Position numbers and translations under genes: made by a program
DNA from: an uncultured Actinomyces sp.
GTDB lineage: Bacteria > Actinomycetota > Actinomycetes > Actinomycetales > Actinomycetaceae
Direction: 5' to 3'
DNA length: 10,875 nt
Assembly: GCA_900556405.1 (NCBI GenBank)
Contig: USPB01000054.1
Location: 1-10,875, forward strand
Notes under the pieces: generated by a model
What the model saw: only the letters and a program-made list of their open reading frames with translations
Told to the model about the DNA's origin: nothing
Databases searched by the model: none
Shown here: positions 1 to 7,080 of the stretch, one piece after another
How the letters are laid out: every line of letters begins with the position of its first letter
How positions within the stretch are numbered: the stretch's first letter is position 1

Positions 1-617
1 ACGCCCGCGTAGCGCATCCGGTATACGTTCACGCCCACGCTGTCCGCCGCCTGCGGGTGTTCGCCGCACGCGCGCAGCCGCAAGCCAAAGCGCGTTTTGT
101 ACAACACCACAGCTGATACCGCCAGCACCGCAAAGCCCAGATAGGTGGTGATATAGGTATTCTGGAACAGCAGCGGCCCCAGCACGGGAATATCGCCCAG
201 CACCGGTACCTTGGTGATGCGGAAGGTGTTGGAGAACGGGATCTGCTGCACACTGCGGATCATACGGGCGGCAAAAATAGCGAATGCCGGAGCGAACATG
301 TTGATGGCCGTGCCGCTGATGACCTGATCCGCCTTCATATTGATGGATGCATATGCATGCGCCATGGAGACCAGCACGCCCACCGCCGCCGCGATAAGCA
401 CCGCCAGCAGGAGCAGCAGCTGGGGCGGCAGGGCCGCGCCGCTGCTCTGCACGATGTTGATGAACAGGATGCTGGAAAACGCACCCATGATCATGATGCC
501 TTCCAGCGCGATATTGACGACGCCGCTGCGCTCACTGAACATCCCGCCCAACGCCACGATCAGCAGCGGAATGGAGAAGAACATCGTCTGCTGTACCAGA
601 AAATATACGGTATTCAT
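1..617 (-). CDS. Nucleoside-type ABC transporter permease 2 (NupQ/YufQ-like), 3' end outside window
   Basis: Partial inner-membrane subunit of a nucleoside (BMP-type) importer. 205 full codons are present; relatives are about 300-320 residues, so roughly the last third lies beyond the left edge. The ATG at 617 overlaps the TGA of permease 1 (ATGA), with a GGGGGCGGAG-rich ribosome site just upstream, so translation is probably coupled. The protein opens with the family pattern: a hydrophobic helix (about residues 10-25), then SERSGVVNIALEGIM at 29-43, more hydrophobic segments around 44-56, 67-86, 103-118 and 155-173, then the cytoplasmic coupling-loop region RLRACGEHPQAADSVGVNVYR at about 180-200. 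Codon use differs from the genes to the right: of eight Asn codons four are AAT, and of seven Tyr codons four are TAT, whereas bmp has AAC at all 20 Asn. The protein recalls Clostridia-type permeases more than actinobacterial ones (from memory, not a search). Family assignment is firm; exact substrate is inferred from the operon. Confidence -1.
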   Translation of the reverse strand, partial: MNTVYFLVQQTMFFSIPLLIVALGGMFSERSGVVNIALEGIMIMGAFSSILFINIVQSSGAALPPQLLLLLAVLIAAAVGVLVSMAHAYASINMKADQVISGTAINMFAPAFAIFAARMIRSVQQIPFSNTFRITKVPVLGDIPVLGPLLFQNTYITTYLGFAVLAVSAVVLYKTRFGLRLRACGEHPQAADSVGVNVYRMRYAG

Positions 618-1807
618 TCAGCTCCGCCCCCTTCCTGCGGGCCCCTGCCCGAAACAGCGGGCCTGCCGTCCGCCGCGCGCTTTTCTTCTCTGCGCTTGAC
701 GCGCCGCTCTACAAAGCCGCGCAAAAGCAGCGAAAAGGCCGCGAAGTAGATTACCACGGAAATAATGATATCAATGACCTGCGGCGCAAAGCCGTATACC
801 TGCATATTGAAGCCGCCCTGGTTCAAATACGCCACGAACAGGCCTGAGAAAATGATGCCGATGGGATTGTTGAGGCCCAGCAGCGCCACCGGGATGCCGT
901 TGAAGCCCTCGGCGGCCAGCGTGTCCAGCACCTCGATCCCCTTGCCCGCGCCCGCCAGGTACAGGCATGCGCCGCCCAGGCCCGAGAGCGCGCCCGCAAT
1001 GACCATGGAAAGCACGATGCTGCGTGTCTCGTTGATGCCGGCATACCGGGCCGCATCGCGGTTGTAGCCGCATGCCTTCAGCTCGTAGCCGAATTTTGTT
1101 TTTTCAATGAGGTAATAGATAACGACGCCCGCGAGGACGGCAATGAAGATGCCCGCGTTGGCGCTGGAGGCCGTGGCTCCGCTGCGGAAGATCAGGTCCA
1201 TGCCCAGCTTGGGCGCGTTGGCGTTTTCCGCTACCGGAAGCGATTGGTTCTTCAGGGAATCGAACACCGTCAGCTGAATGAGGAAGTTGACGCCGTACAT
1301 ACCGATATAATTCATCATAATACAGGCGATCACCTCGTTCACGTTGCACACGGCCTTCAAAAAGCCCGGAACAAGGCCCCACACCGCGCCCGCCAGCATC
1401 GCGCCCAGCAGGCAGGCCAGCCACAACAGCGGGCCGGGGATGAACGTGCATTTCACACCCATCAGAACGGCCACATATGCGCCCACGATGAACTGGCCGG
1501 ACGCGCCGATGTTGAACAGGCCCGCCCGGAAGCCAAGCGCCAAGCCCAGGCCCGAAATGATCAGCGGGATCGAATAGAACAGGGAGTCCGTCAGAGGCTT
1601 GATCTGGCGGACGAAGGTCGCCGCGTTGGGGTCGATGATTGACCCGCGGAACATCGCGTAGTAGGCGTCCACCACGGACGCCCCCGACAGCGCGATGAGG
1701 ACCGCACCGATCACAAACGCAATGAGGACGGCCAGGACCGAGACGAACCACTGCGAGCCGAAAACCCGGGTGAGGATGCCCGGCCCGTTACTCGTGCGCG
1801 CGCTCAT
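614..1807 (-). CDS. Nucleoside-type ABC transporter permease 1 (NupP/YufP-like), possibly chimeric
   Basis: Membrane permease of the BMP-type nucleoside importer, 397 residues. The ATG overlaps the ATPase stop codon (ATGA), and GGAAGGA lies six bases upstream, so the start is well supported. Hydrophobic segments are seen at about 21-43, 76-96, 105-118, 122-146, 154-180, 216-234, 263-286, 303-327 and 344-363. The hallmark GFRAGLFNIGASGQ is at 92-105. The probable ATPase-contact loop is FGYELKACGYNRDAARYAG at 239-257. The C-terminus is a charged, glycine-rich tail (366-397) with no visible function. The first ~70 residues use actinobacterial-looking codons. From about residue 80-110 onward there are TAT, GCA, AAA, ATT and AAT codons and several Cys residues, more like Clostridia. 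The frame is intact across the change, so the gene may still work. Family assignment is strong; whether it is one natural gene is uncertain. Confidence -1.
   Translation of the reverse strand: MSARTSNGPGILTRVFGSQWFVSVLAVLIAFVIGAVLIALSGASVVDAYYAMFRGSIIDPNAATFVRQIKPLTDSLFYSIPLIISGLGLALGFRAGLFNIGASGQFIVGAYVAVLMGVKCTFIPGPLLWLACLLGAMLAGAVWGLVPGFLKAVCNVNEVIACIMMNYIGMYGVNFLIQLTVFDSLKNQSLPVAENANAPKLGMDLIFRSGATASSANAGIFIAVLAGVVIYYLIEKTKFGYELKACGYNRDAARYAGINETRSIVLSMVIAGALSGLGGACLYLAGAGKGIEVLDTLAAEGFNGIPVALLGLNNPIGIIFSGLFVAYLNQGGFNMQVYGFAPQVIDIIISVVIYFAAFSLLLRGFVERRVKRREEKRAADGRPAVSGRGPQEGGGAE
1480..1640. other. Compositional boundary inside permease 1
   Basis: To the right of this interval, codons on the minus strand are strongly biased to C/G at the third position. 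To the left, codons such as TAT, AAT, GTA, AAA and GCA become common and continue through permease 2 to the window edge. The interval encodes a conserved stretch (about residues 57-110, including LGFRAGLFNIGASGQ). Such a stretch is a natural place for homologous recombination, and equally for a false join between reads from two species. The position is an estimate by eye; the change is not razor-sharp. Confidence -1.
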
Positions 1808-3369
1808 TGTTCGTCCTTCCTGATAGCCCCGGTGTCCGTGGCGCAGCCCGAGGAGGCGGCCACGGCCTCGTCCAAGGGAACGCCCGCCATCATCAGGCCG
1901 AGGACGTCGCGGCCCGTGTCAGCCGGGACGATGCCCACGATGCGGCCGCGATACATGACGGCGATACGGTCCGCCAGCGAGACAACCTCGTCGAGCTCCG
2001 ACGAAATAAGCAGGACCGCGCAGCCCTGGTCCCGCACGTCCACGATCCGGCGGTGAATGAACTCAATCGAACCGACATCCACGCCGCGCGTCGGCTGGTT
2101 GGCGACGAGCAGCGTCAGGTCGCGCGACATCTCTCGGGCGACGACCACTTTTTGTTGATTGCCGCCCGACAGGGAGGACACGGGATCCTCAATCGAGGTC
2201 AGGCGGATGTCGTACTCCGCTTCCTTGTCGCGGGCGTTGCGCGCAATCGCGCCGCGCTTGAGGGAGCCCGCGGCCGAGAAGGAGGAGGAACGGAACTGGT
2301 CGAGCACCAGGTTGTCCGCGATCGAAAACGAGGCGATGATGCCATCCGTCGAACGGTCCTCGGGAATGAAGCCGACTCCGGCTTCCAGGGACTCGCGCGG
2401 CTTCGCGCGCGTGATGTCCGCGTTCTCGAGGCGGATGACACCGCTGTCGGGGGTGCGCAGGCCGAGGATCACCTCCGCCAGCTCCGTCTGCCCGTTACCC
2501 TGCACGCCGGCGACCGCCAGGATCTCACCGCGCGGAACGTCGAAAGACACGTGGTCAAGCAGCGGCACGCCGCCCGCGCCCAGCAGGGACACGTCCTCGA
2601 AGGCGAGGCCACCGCCAGCGGGACGCGCGGGATCCTTCTCCACACGCATGAGTACCTCACGCCCCACCATCTGCGTGGCCAACGAGGCCTCGGAATCGCT
2701 CGGGGACGCGTGCCCCACGACGCGGCCGCGGCGAATGACCGTGATCTCGTCGGCCACGGCGCGTACCTCGCGCAGCTTGTGGGTAATAAACACGATCGAG
2801 GTCCCCGCATCGGCGAGCTGACGCATGATCGTCATCAGCTCATCCGTCTCCTGCGGGGTCAGCACGGCCGTCGGCTCATCGAGGATGAGGACCTTCGCCT
2901 GACGTGACAGGGCTTTGACGATCTCGACCCGCTGCTGTGCACCCACCGGCAGATCCTCGATGAGTGCATCGGGGTCCAGGTCGAAGCCGAAACGCGCCGA
3001 CACCTCGCGCACCGTGCGCCGGGCGCGCTCTCGGCTGATAATCCCCGCCGGGCCGGTCGGCTCGAAACCCAGGGCAATCGACTCCGCGACCGTGAAAACA
3101 GGGATCAGCATGAAGTGCTGGTGCACCATGCCGATACCCGCCGCGACCGCGTCGCCCGGCCCCTTAAACGTCACGGGCTCTCCGTCGATGAGAATTTCAC
3201 CCTCATCGGGTGCGTGCATGCCGTACAAGACGTTCATGAGCGTGGACTTGCCCGCGCCATTCTCTCCGAGCAGGGCGTGAATATGCCCCTCCTCGATCGT
3301 TAAGTCAATCGAGTCATTGGCGATGAGGGGACCAAACCTCTTCGTGATCCCCCGCAGCTCTAATTTCAT
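1804..3369 (-). CDS. Nucleoside-type ABC transporter ATP-binding protein, two fused ATPase domains (NupO/YufO-like)
   Basis: Cytoplasmic ATPase that powers the importer, 521 residues, the usual length for this double-domain subfamily. The first domain has Walker A GENGAGKST (35-43), Q-loop MVHQH (81-85), signature LPVGAQQR (140-147), Walker B LILDEPT (161-167) and H-loop ITHK (195-198). The second domain is degenerate in the family's normal way: the Walker A position reads GVQGNGQTE (288-296) without Lys, the signature is LSGGNQQK (400-407), Walker B reads LLVANQPTRGVD (420-431) with Gln at the catalytic Glu position, and the H-loop reads SSELDE (456-461). One competent site per chain is therefore expected. 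The start at 3369 has GGGGAAGG eight bases upstream. It follows the binding-protein gene after 92 bases and overlaps permease 1 by four bases. Codon use is fully actinobacterial. Ribose/galactofuranose-type importers share this architecture; the BMP-type binding protein upstream points to nucleosides. Confidence -1.
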   Translation of the reverse strand: MKLELRGITKRFGPLIANDSIDLTIEEGHIHALLGENGAGKSTLMNVLYGMHAPDEGEILIDGEPVTFKGPGDAVAAGIGMVHQHFMLIPVFTVAESIALGFEPTGPAGIISRERARRTVREVSARFGFDLDPDALIEDLPVGAQQRVEIVKALSRQAKVLILDEPTAVLTPQETDELMTIMRQLADAGTSIVFITHKLREVRAVADEITVIRRGRVVGHASPSDSEASLATQMVGREVLMRVEKDPARPAGGGLAFEDVSLLGAGGVPLLDHVSFDVPRGEILAVAGVQGNGQTELAEVILGLRTPDSGVIRLENADITRAKPRESLEAGVGFIPEDRSTDGIIASFSIADNLVLDQFRSSSFSAAGSLKRGAIARNARDKEAEYDIRLTSIEDPVSSLSGGNQQKVVVAREMSRDLTLLVANQPTRGVDVGSIEFIHRRIVDVRDQGCAVLLISSELDEVVSLADRIAVMYRGRIVGIVPADTGRDVLGLMMAGVPLDEAVAASSGCATDTGAIRKDEQ

Positions 3370-3414
3370 TCCTTCGACCTTCCCCAGCTGGTGGGCGCAC
3401 CCCGCCCCGATGCC

Positions 3415-3454
3415 CGTGTGGGGCCGACAGCGTCACCGCCGCCAGCCCCACACG
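3415..3454 (-). promoter_or_regulatory. Stem-loop between binding-protein and ATPase genes
   Basis: A perfect 10-bp inverted repeat, CGTGTGGGGC (3415-3424) and GCCCCACACG (3445-3454), encloses a 20-base loop. It begins seven bases after the bmp stop codon. No run of U follows on the transcribed strand, so it does not look like a standard intrinsic terminator. In ABC importer operons, hairpins at this place often protect the upstream binding-protein message or reduce read-through, giving more binding protein than membrane subunits. The structure is seen; the role is inferred. Confidence -1.
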
Positions 3455-3461
3455 CATCGCA

Positions 3462-4556
3462 TCACTTCGGGGCGTTCTGCGATTCGATCACGAGCTTGCC
3501 GGACTTGATGTCGTCCGTGAGCTTGCTCAGATCCGCCTTCAGCTCGGCAGACACCTTGTCATCGAAATCGTGGAACGGAGCGATCGAGACACCGCCGTTA
3601 GCCAGGGTGCCCACGTACGGGGTCGCGCTGAACTTACCGTTCACGGAATCCTGAATCGCCTGCTCGACCGAGGCGCCGATCTCCTTCATGACCGAGGTCA
3701 GCACGATCGAGGAGTAGTCGGGGTTCGCCTCGTACCAGTCAGAGTCAACACCGATGATCCAGGTGTTTCCATCCGCCTTGGCGGCTGCAGCAGCACCCAG
3801 GCCGACCGGGCCCGCGACGGGCATGATGATGTCCGCGCCCTGGGAGATGAACTGCTGCGCCTGCTCCTTGCCCAGCGTTTGGTCGTCGAAGGACTGCGTG
3901 AAGGAGCCGTTCTGCGTGGCCTTGTCCCAGCCGAGCAGCTGGACGCTCGTCCCCTTGGCCTTGTTGTAGGCCGCAACGCCATCGGCGAAGCCGTCCATGA
4001 ACACCGTCACCGAGGGGATCTGGATGCCGCCGAAGGTCGCGACCTTGCCGGTCTTCGTCATGCCGGCGGCTACGTAGCCCGCCAGGTAGGCGGCCTCGGC
4101 CGTGTTGAAGAGCAGCGGGCGCGCGTTCTCCACCGTCACCGTGTTGTTGTTGCCGTCGGTAAAGCTGGAGTCGACGAGGGCGTAGTGCAGGTCCTTGTTC
4201 TCGTCCGCAGAGGCGTGGATGGCCTTCTCCAGGTTGAAGCCGACGCCGATGATCAGGTTGCAGCCGTCAGAGACCATGGACTCCACGTTCGGGTTGAAGT
4301 CGGCGTCCGAGTTGGACTCGGCCGTGTTGATCTGGATACCGAGGCTGGACTGGGAGGCCTTGAGGCCGTCATAGGCGGACTCGTTGAACGACTTATCGTC
4401 CCAGCCGCCGGCGTCCGAGACCGCGCAGGCCTTGAACGAGGCGGCGTCCTTCGCCCCCGTGGACTGGCTGGTGGTGGCCCCGCCGCCGCCACCGCAGCCG
4501 GCCAAGGCGAGGGTTGCGACTCCCGCCGCGGCGAGGAGCTTCGTGAGGTGCTTCAT
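3462..4556 (-). CDS. BMP-family (PnrA-like) nucleoside-binding lipoprotein of ABC importer
   Basis: Extracellular solute-binding lipoprotein that captures, probably, purine nucleosides and delivers them to the ABC importer encoded downstream; 364 residues. I chose the ATG at 4556 rather than the upstream in-frame ATG at 4652 because GGAGGAAA lies eight to nine bases before it, and the protein then starts with a proper lipoprotein signal: MKHLTKLL, a hydrophobic core and lipobox LAGC with Cys21. A Gly/Ser/Thr-rich tether follows. Family motifs are VSDAGGWDDKSFNESAYDG (46-64), a GVGFNLEKAI stretch, AYLAGYVAAGMTKTGKVATFGG with IPSVTVFMDGFADG, and GVDSDWYEANPDYSSIVLTSVMK near the C-terminus. The D-x-S-F-N pattern and the GVDSD stretch line the ligand pocket in the PnrA/BmpA family. 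It is first in the importer operon, behind its own candidate promoter and operator. Family assignment is near certain; nucleoside specificity is a family inference. Confidence -1.
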   Translation of the reverse strand: MKHLTKLLAAAGVATLALAGCGGGGGATTSQSTGAKDAASFKACAVSDAGGWDDKSFNESAYDGLKASQSSLGIQINTAESNSDADFNPNVESMVSDGCNLIIGVGFNLEKAIHASADENKDLHYALVDSSFTDGNNNTVTVENARPLLFNTAEAAYLAGYVAAGMTKTGKVATFGGIQIPSVTVFMDGFADGVAAYNKAKGTSVQLLGWDKATQNGSFTQSFDDQTLGKEQAQQFISQGADIIMPVAGPVGLGAAAAAKADGNTWIIGVDSDWYEANPDYSSIVLTSVMKEIGASVEQAIQDSVNGKFSATPYVGTLANGGVSIAPFHDFDDKVSAELKADLSKLTDDIKSGKLVIESQNAPK

Positions 4557-4565
4557 GAGTGTTTT

Positions 4566-4570
4566 CCTCC
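4566..4570 (-). promoter_or_regulatory. Ribosome binding site deciding the bmp start
   Basis: GGAGG on the minus strand lies nine bases before the ATG at 4556. The alternative in-frame ATG at 4652 has no comparable site and would put a charged, Arg-rich stretch ahead of the lipoprotein signal, so the shorter start is preferred. Confidence -1.
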
Positions 4571-4596
4571 GTTGATGTGGATTCTTCCTTGAACCG

Positions 4597-4640
4597 GTGG
4601 CGGCGCGAGCCACGGATCGTGTCCGCGCAGCCATTGCGCG
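4597..4640 (-). promoter_or_regulatory. Two small hairpins in the bmp leader
   Basis: The untranslated leader of bmp contains two inverted repeats: CGCGCA/TGCGCG with a 5-base loop (4624-4640) and GTGGC/GCCAC with a 7-base loop (4597-4613). They lie between the promoter/operator candidate and the ribosome site. In such GC-rich DNA they could be chance. I recognise no known riboswitch, and there is no terminator U-tract. Confidence -1.
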
Positions 4641-4652
4641 AACATTTGTCAT

Positions 4653-4673
4653 GATCGACGTTTACGTCTGATC
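4653..4673. promoter_or_regulatory. Palindromic operator candidate upstream of the importer operon
   Basis: A near-perfect inverted repeat centred at 4662/4663: GACGT-TT-ACGTC (4657-4668), flanked by GATC on the left (4653-4656) and GATC on the right (4670-4673), with one extra base on the right. It begins about eight bases past the proposed -10 box, where a repressor would block transcription. Size and symmetry fit a LacI- or GntR-type regulator, a guess from form only; no regulator gene is in the window. Confidence -1.
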
Positions 4674-4675
4674 CG

Positions 4676-4705
4676 AGTGTCCCGCGCCGCCTCCGCGCCT
4701 GTCAA
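4676..4705 (-). promoter_or_regulatory. Candidate promoter for the nucleoside importer operon
   Basis: On the minus strand a perfect TTGACA (4705-4700) is followed after 18 bases by GACACT (4681-4676), a weak -10 match (three of six to TATAAT). The -35 box lies three bases past the TAG stop of the 5'-nucleotidase gene, and the predicted start leaves a leader of about 110 bases before bmp. The exact -35, the gap before bmp and the adjoining palindrome support it; the poor -10 is the weakness. Confidence -1.
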
Positions 4706-4708
4706 GGG

Positions 4709-7012
4709 CTACTTGTTCTCGCTTTGGTAACGATTGACGCGGCGACGGGCGACCAGCCCGGCAACACCGATCGCACCGACAAACAGCGCCCCGGCCAGGC
4801 TCTCCGTGTCCGCGCCCGTGCGGGCCAGGGAGCTCTTGGGAACCTTCGCGTTCTTGTGCTGCGTCGGAGCCGCCGCCTGGCTGCCGGACTGGGAACCATC
4901 CGCAGCATCGGCCGAGGGGCTCGGGGCAGGCACCGACGTACCAGCACAGGTCACGGGGATCGTCAGACCATCCGAGGCCTCGACAACCGTCGCGAAGTCC
5001 GTGGCAACCGTAACGGGCACGTTCACAACCTCGCCAGCGGCCTTGCCCTCGCAGGCGCCGACGACCGTCACGTCCACGCTCGCCTGGCCAGCCCCATCCG
5101 TCGTGATGACCGAGGCGGCGTCGGAGGCGTGCGCGTCCACGAGGGAATTGTTCACCTCGGCCACGGCCTGCGCTCCCCCGGCGCTCACGCGCACCTTGGT
5201 GGTAATGGACGGCCCCTCGGAGAAGGACAGCCCACGCAGCGGGATCGTCACCGTCGAGCCATCGGCGACCGCCTCGGTGGGCAGGGTCAGGCCGATCGAG
5301 GACTTCGCCGCGCGCGGCGTCAGGCCCCCCGCATCCTGAAGGGAGCGGGCCGCCGTCCCCGAATGCGCACCCAGGTAGGCGTTGAAGGAGTCGCGGTCCA
5401 GGTTTCCGTTCGTGCTGGCCGCTCCCCCGCGGGTCAGGGCGTCGAAGGAGTCGCCGCCAGCGAGCAGGAAGGTCACGGACCCGACCGTGTACGTCGCGTC
5501 GGCCTTGAGGGGCTCGCCGTTGATCGTCACCGACGTGATGCGCTCCCCGTAGGGCTTCGCCGGGTCGTAGGTGTAGCGCACGTTCGAGGACAGGCCCAGC
5601 TTGAGCATGGGCCGGGAGTTCTGCGAGTTCAGGTCCGTCTTCCACTGCTGTTCGAGCGCGTCCTTGAGGTCCGACCCCTTGAGGGTGACGTAGCCCAGCT
5701 CGTTGGAGAAGGGCTCGACCTCGTAGGTCTGCGCGTAGGTGATCGTCCCGTCCTCGTTCGGCACCAGGTCGGCACGCAGGCCTCCCGCGTTGATCATGCC
5801 GACGTCGACGCTCTTTCCGTCCGGGGTAAGGATCGTCTCACGCAAGGAGTCGGCCACCAGGTCACCGAGGGAGGACTCGATACCGCGGTTCGAACCCGGC
5901 TCGGTCAGCCCGTCGGGGGTCGTGAAAACGCCGCGCATGAAAGGTGTCGTGTATCCGGTAGCGACGACGCGCTTGCCGGCTTCCTTCGAGTCAGCCTCGG
6001 CCTTATCGACGATTGCCTGGGTGTCGGGGTCCGCGCCGCACTGGGCGACCTCGGCGGCCGGGATGAGGATCGAGTCGGCACTCGTGACCTGGCGCGTCGC
6101 GGGATCAATCGTCAGGCGGATGAGGCCCAGGTTGTCCGTGTACGAGCCGGACGCGATGCCCGCCAGGCGCGGGTTCGCGGACTCGAAGGACTCCACCGAG
6201 TTCACGTGGTCGAACTCGTAGGGCACGTGCGTGTCCCCACCCATGAGGCCGTCGACGTCCTTGCCGACCTTCGTGTAGTTGTTCTTCACGTCGTCGTCGA
6301 GCATGGCGATGACGACGTCGGCCTGTCCGCTGGTCTTCAGCTTGGCCGCCAGGGAGTTGATGCGCGCGATCGGGTCAGTGAAAGTCAGACCCTCAGTCGT
6401 GCCGGGACTGAGCTTGTAGGGCACGTCCTGCGCGATCGCGCCGATGAACGCGACCTTCATGCCCGAGGGCGACGTCCACACCTTGTAGTCCCCCAGATAC
6501 GGGATGCCGTCCCCGTAGGTGCCCATCCCCTCGATGTTGGCCCCCAGGTAGGGGAAGGTCGCCTGCACGAACTCGCTCGGGTTGGAGCCGTCGACGCGCT
6601 GCTTGAAGACGGCCTGTCCCATGTCCAGCTCGTGGTTGCCAATCGTCGAGGCCAGCGGATTCATCGTGTTGAGCGCCGCGATGGTCGGGTTGTCCTTGAG
6701 CGCGCCCGAAATGTAGGGGGATGCGCCGATATTGTCGCCCAGCAGCGTGAACGAGGAGTTGGGGTTCGTCGCGAGTGCCTTCTTCAGGTAGCAGTTCATC
6801 GCGGGCAGGCCAGCCTCGCGAACGACCCCCTTCTTGGTGACCTGCTGGATGTGTCCGTGCACGTCCGTCAGGGTGTAGAGGTCGAGGGTGATCGGCGCGG
6901 CCCCGTCCTGCGCGGCCTCGTCCTGCCCGGCCGCGAGCGCTGCGGCTGGCAGAGACGCCAGGGAGAGGGCGGCCGCCGAGGCGAGCGCGAGTCGAGTCCA
7001 TGGTCTGTGCAT
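4709..7012 (-). CDS. Secreted, wall-anchored 5'-nucleotidase / 2',3'-cyclic phosphodiesterase family metallophosphatase
   Basis: Surface enzyme expected to remove phosphate from nucleotides, giving nucleosides for the importer encoded next to it. 767 residues from the ATG at 7012, chosen because AAAGGAA sits seven bases upstream and a clean signal peptide follows (cleavage likely after ALA, residue 27). An in-frame ATG at 7084 overlapping the nuclease stop would add 24 Arg-rich residues. The N-terminal metallophosphatase domain (about 40-320) shows TDVHGH (49-54), GDN (92-94) and GNHELD (125-130). The next two metal motifs are unusual: IAMLDDD (235-241) where THxG is expected, and GGDTH (258-262) where GGHxH/Q is expected. 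The C-terminal nucleotide-binding domain (about 345-560) has ESSLGDLVAD (379-388), NAGGLRADL (408-416), VEPFSNEL (432-439) and LLAGGDSFDAL (516-526). A beta-rich segment (about 570-690), a Pro/Ser linker, LARTG (729-733), a hydrophobic helix and an Arg-containing tail follow. Family is firm; activity with the altered ligands is untested. Confidence -1.
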   Translation of the reverse strand: MHRPWTRLALASAAALSLASLPAAALAAGQDEAAQDGAAPITLDLYTLTDVHGHIQQVTKKGVVREAGLPAMNCYLKKALATNPNSSFTLLGDNIGASPYISGALKDNPTIAALNTMNPLASTIGNHELDMGQAVFKQRVDGSNPSEFVQATFPYLGANIEGMGTYGDGIPYLGDYKVWTSPSGMKVAFIGAIAQDVPYKLSPGTTEGLTFTDPIARINSLAAKLKTSGQADVVIAMLDDDVKNNYTKVGKDVDGLMGGDTHVPYEFDHVNSVESFESANPRLAGIASGSYTDNLGLIRLTIDPATRQVTSADSILIPAAEVAQCGADPDTQAIVDKAEADSKEAGKRVVATGYTTPFMRGVFTTPDGLTEPGSNRGIESSLGDLVADSLRETILTPDGKSVDVGMINAGGLRADLVPNEDGTITYAQTYEVEPFSNELGYVTLKGSDLKDALEQQWKTDLNSQNSRPMLKLGLSSNVRYTYDPAKPYGERITSVTINGEPLKADATYTVGSVTFLLAGGDSFDALTRGGAASTNGNLDRDSFNAYLGAHSGTAARSLQDAGGLTPRAAKSSIGLTLPTEAVADGSTVTIPLRGLSFSEGPSITTKVRVSAGGAQAVAEVNNSLVDAHASDAASVITTDGAGQASVDVTVVGACEGKAAGEVVNVPVTVATDFATVVEASDGLTIPVTCAGTSVPAPSPSADAADGSQSGSQAAAPTQHKNAKVPKSSLARTGADTESLAGALFVGAIGVAGLVARRRVNRYQSENK

Positions 7013-7019
7013 GGGTATG

Positions 7020-7026
7020 TTCCTTT
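7020..7026 (-). promoter_or_regulatory. Ribosome binding site deciding the 5'-nucleotidase start
   Basis: AAAGGAA on the minus strand, seven bases before the ATG at 7012. The 68-base gap to the nuclease stop also contains a short hairpin (GCGCC/GGCGC, 7037-7049) without a U-tract, so read-through from the nuclease gene is likely and the two genes probably form one transcription unit. Confidence -1.
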
Positions 7027-7080
7027 CATCGGGGCGGCGCCGTCGGCGCATCCTGCGTGGTGCGTGGGGAGTTTGTGGGA

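Noticed and set aside
280..420. Degenerate second ATPase half of the importer ATPase (protein residues 280-420) as a sign of decay
   Set aside because: Loss of Walker A Lys and Gln at the catalytic Glu position are normal in the second domain of this transporter subfamily.
4557..4652. N-terminal extension of the binding protein to the ATG at 4652
   Set aside because: It would put 32 Arg-rich residues before a complete lipoprotein signal, has no ribosome site, and begins inside the candidate operator area.
4662..5645. 327-codon minus-strand frame overlapping the 5'-nucleotidase C-terminus
   Set aside because: Alternate-frame reading of the real gene, Arg/Gly-rich without family features.
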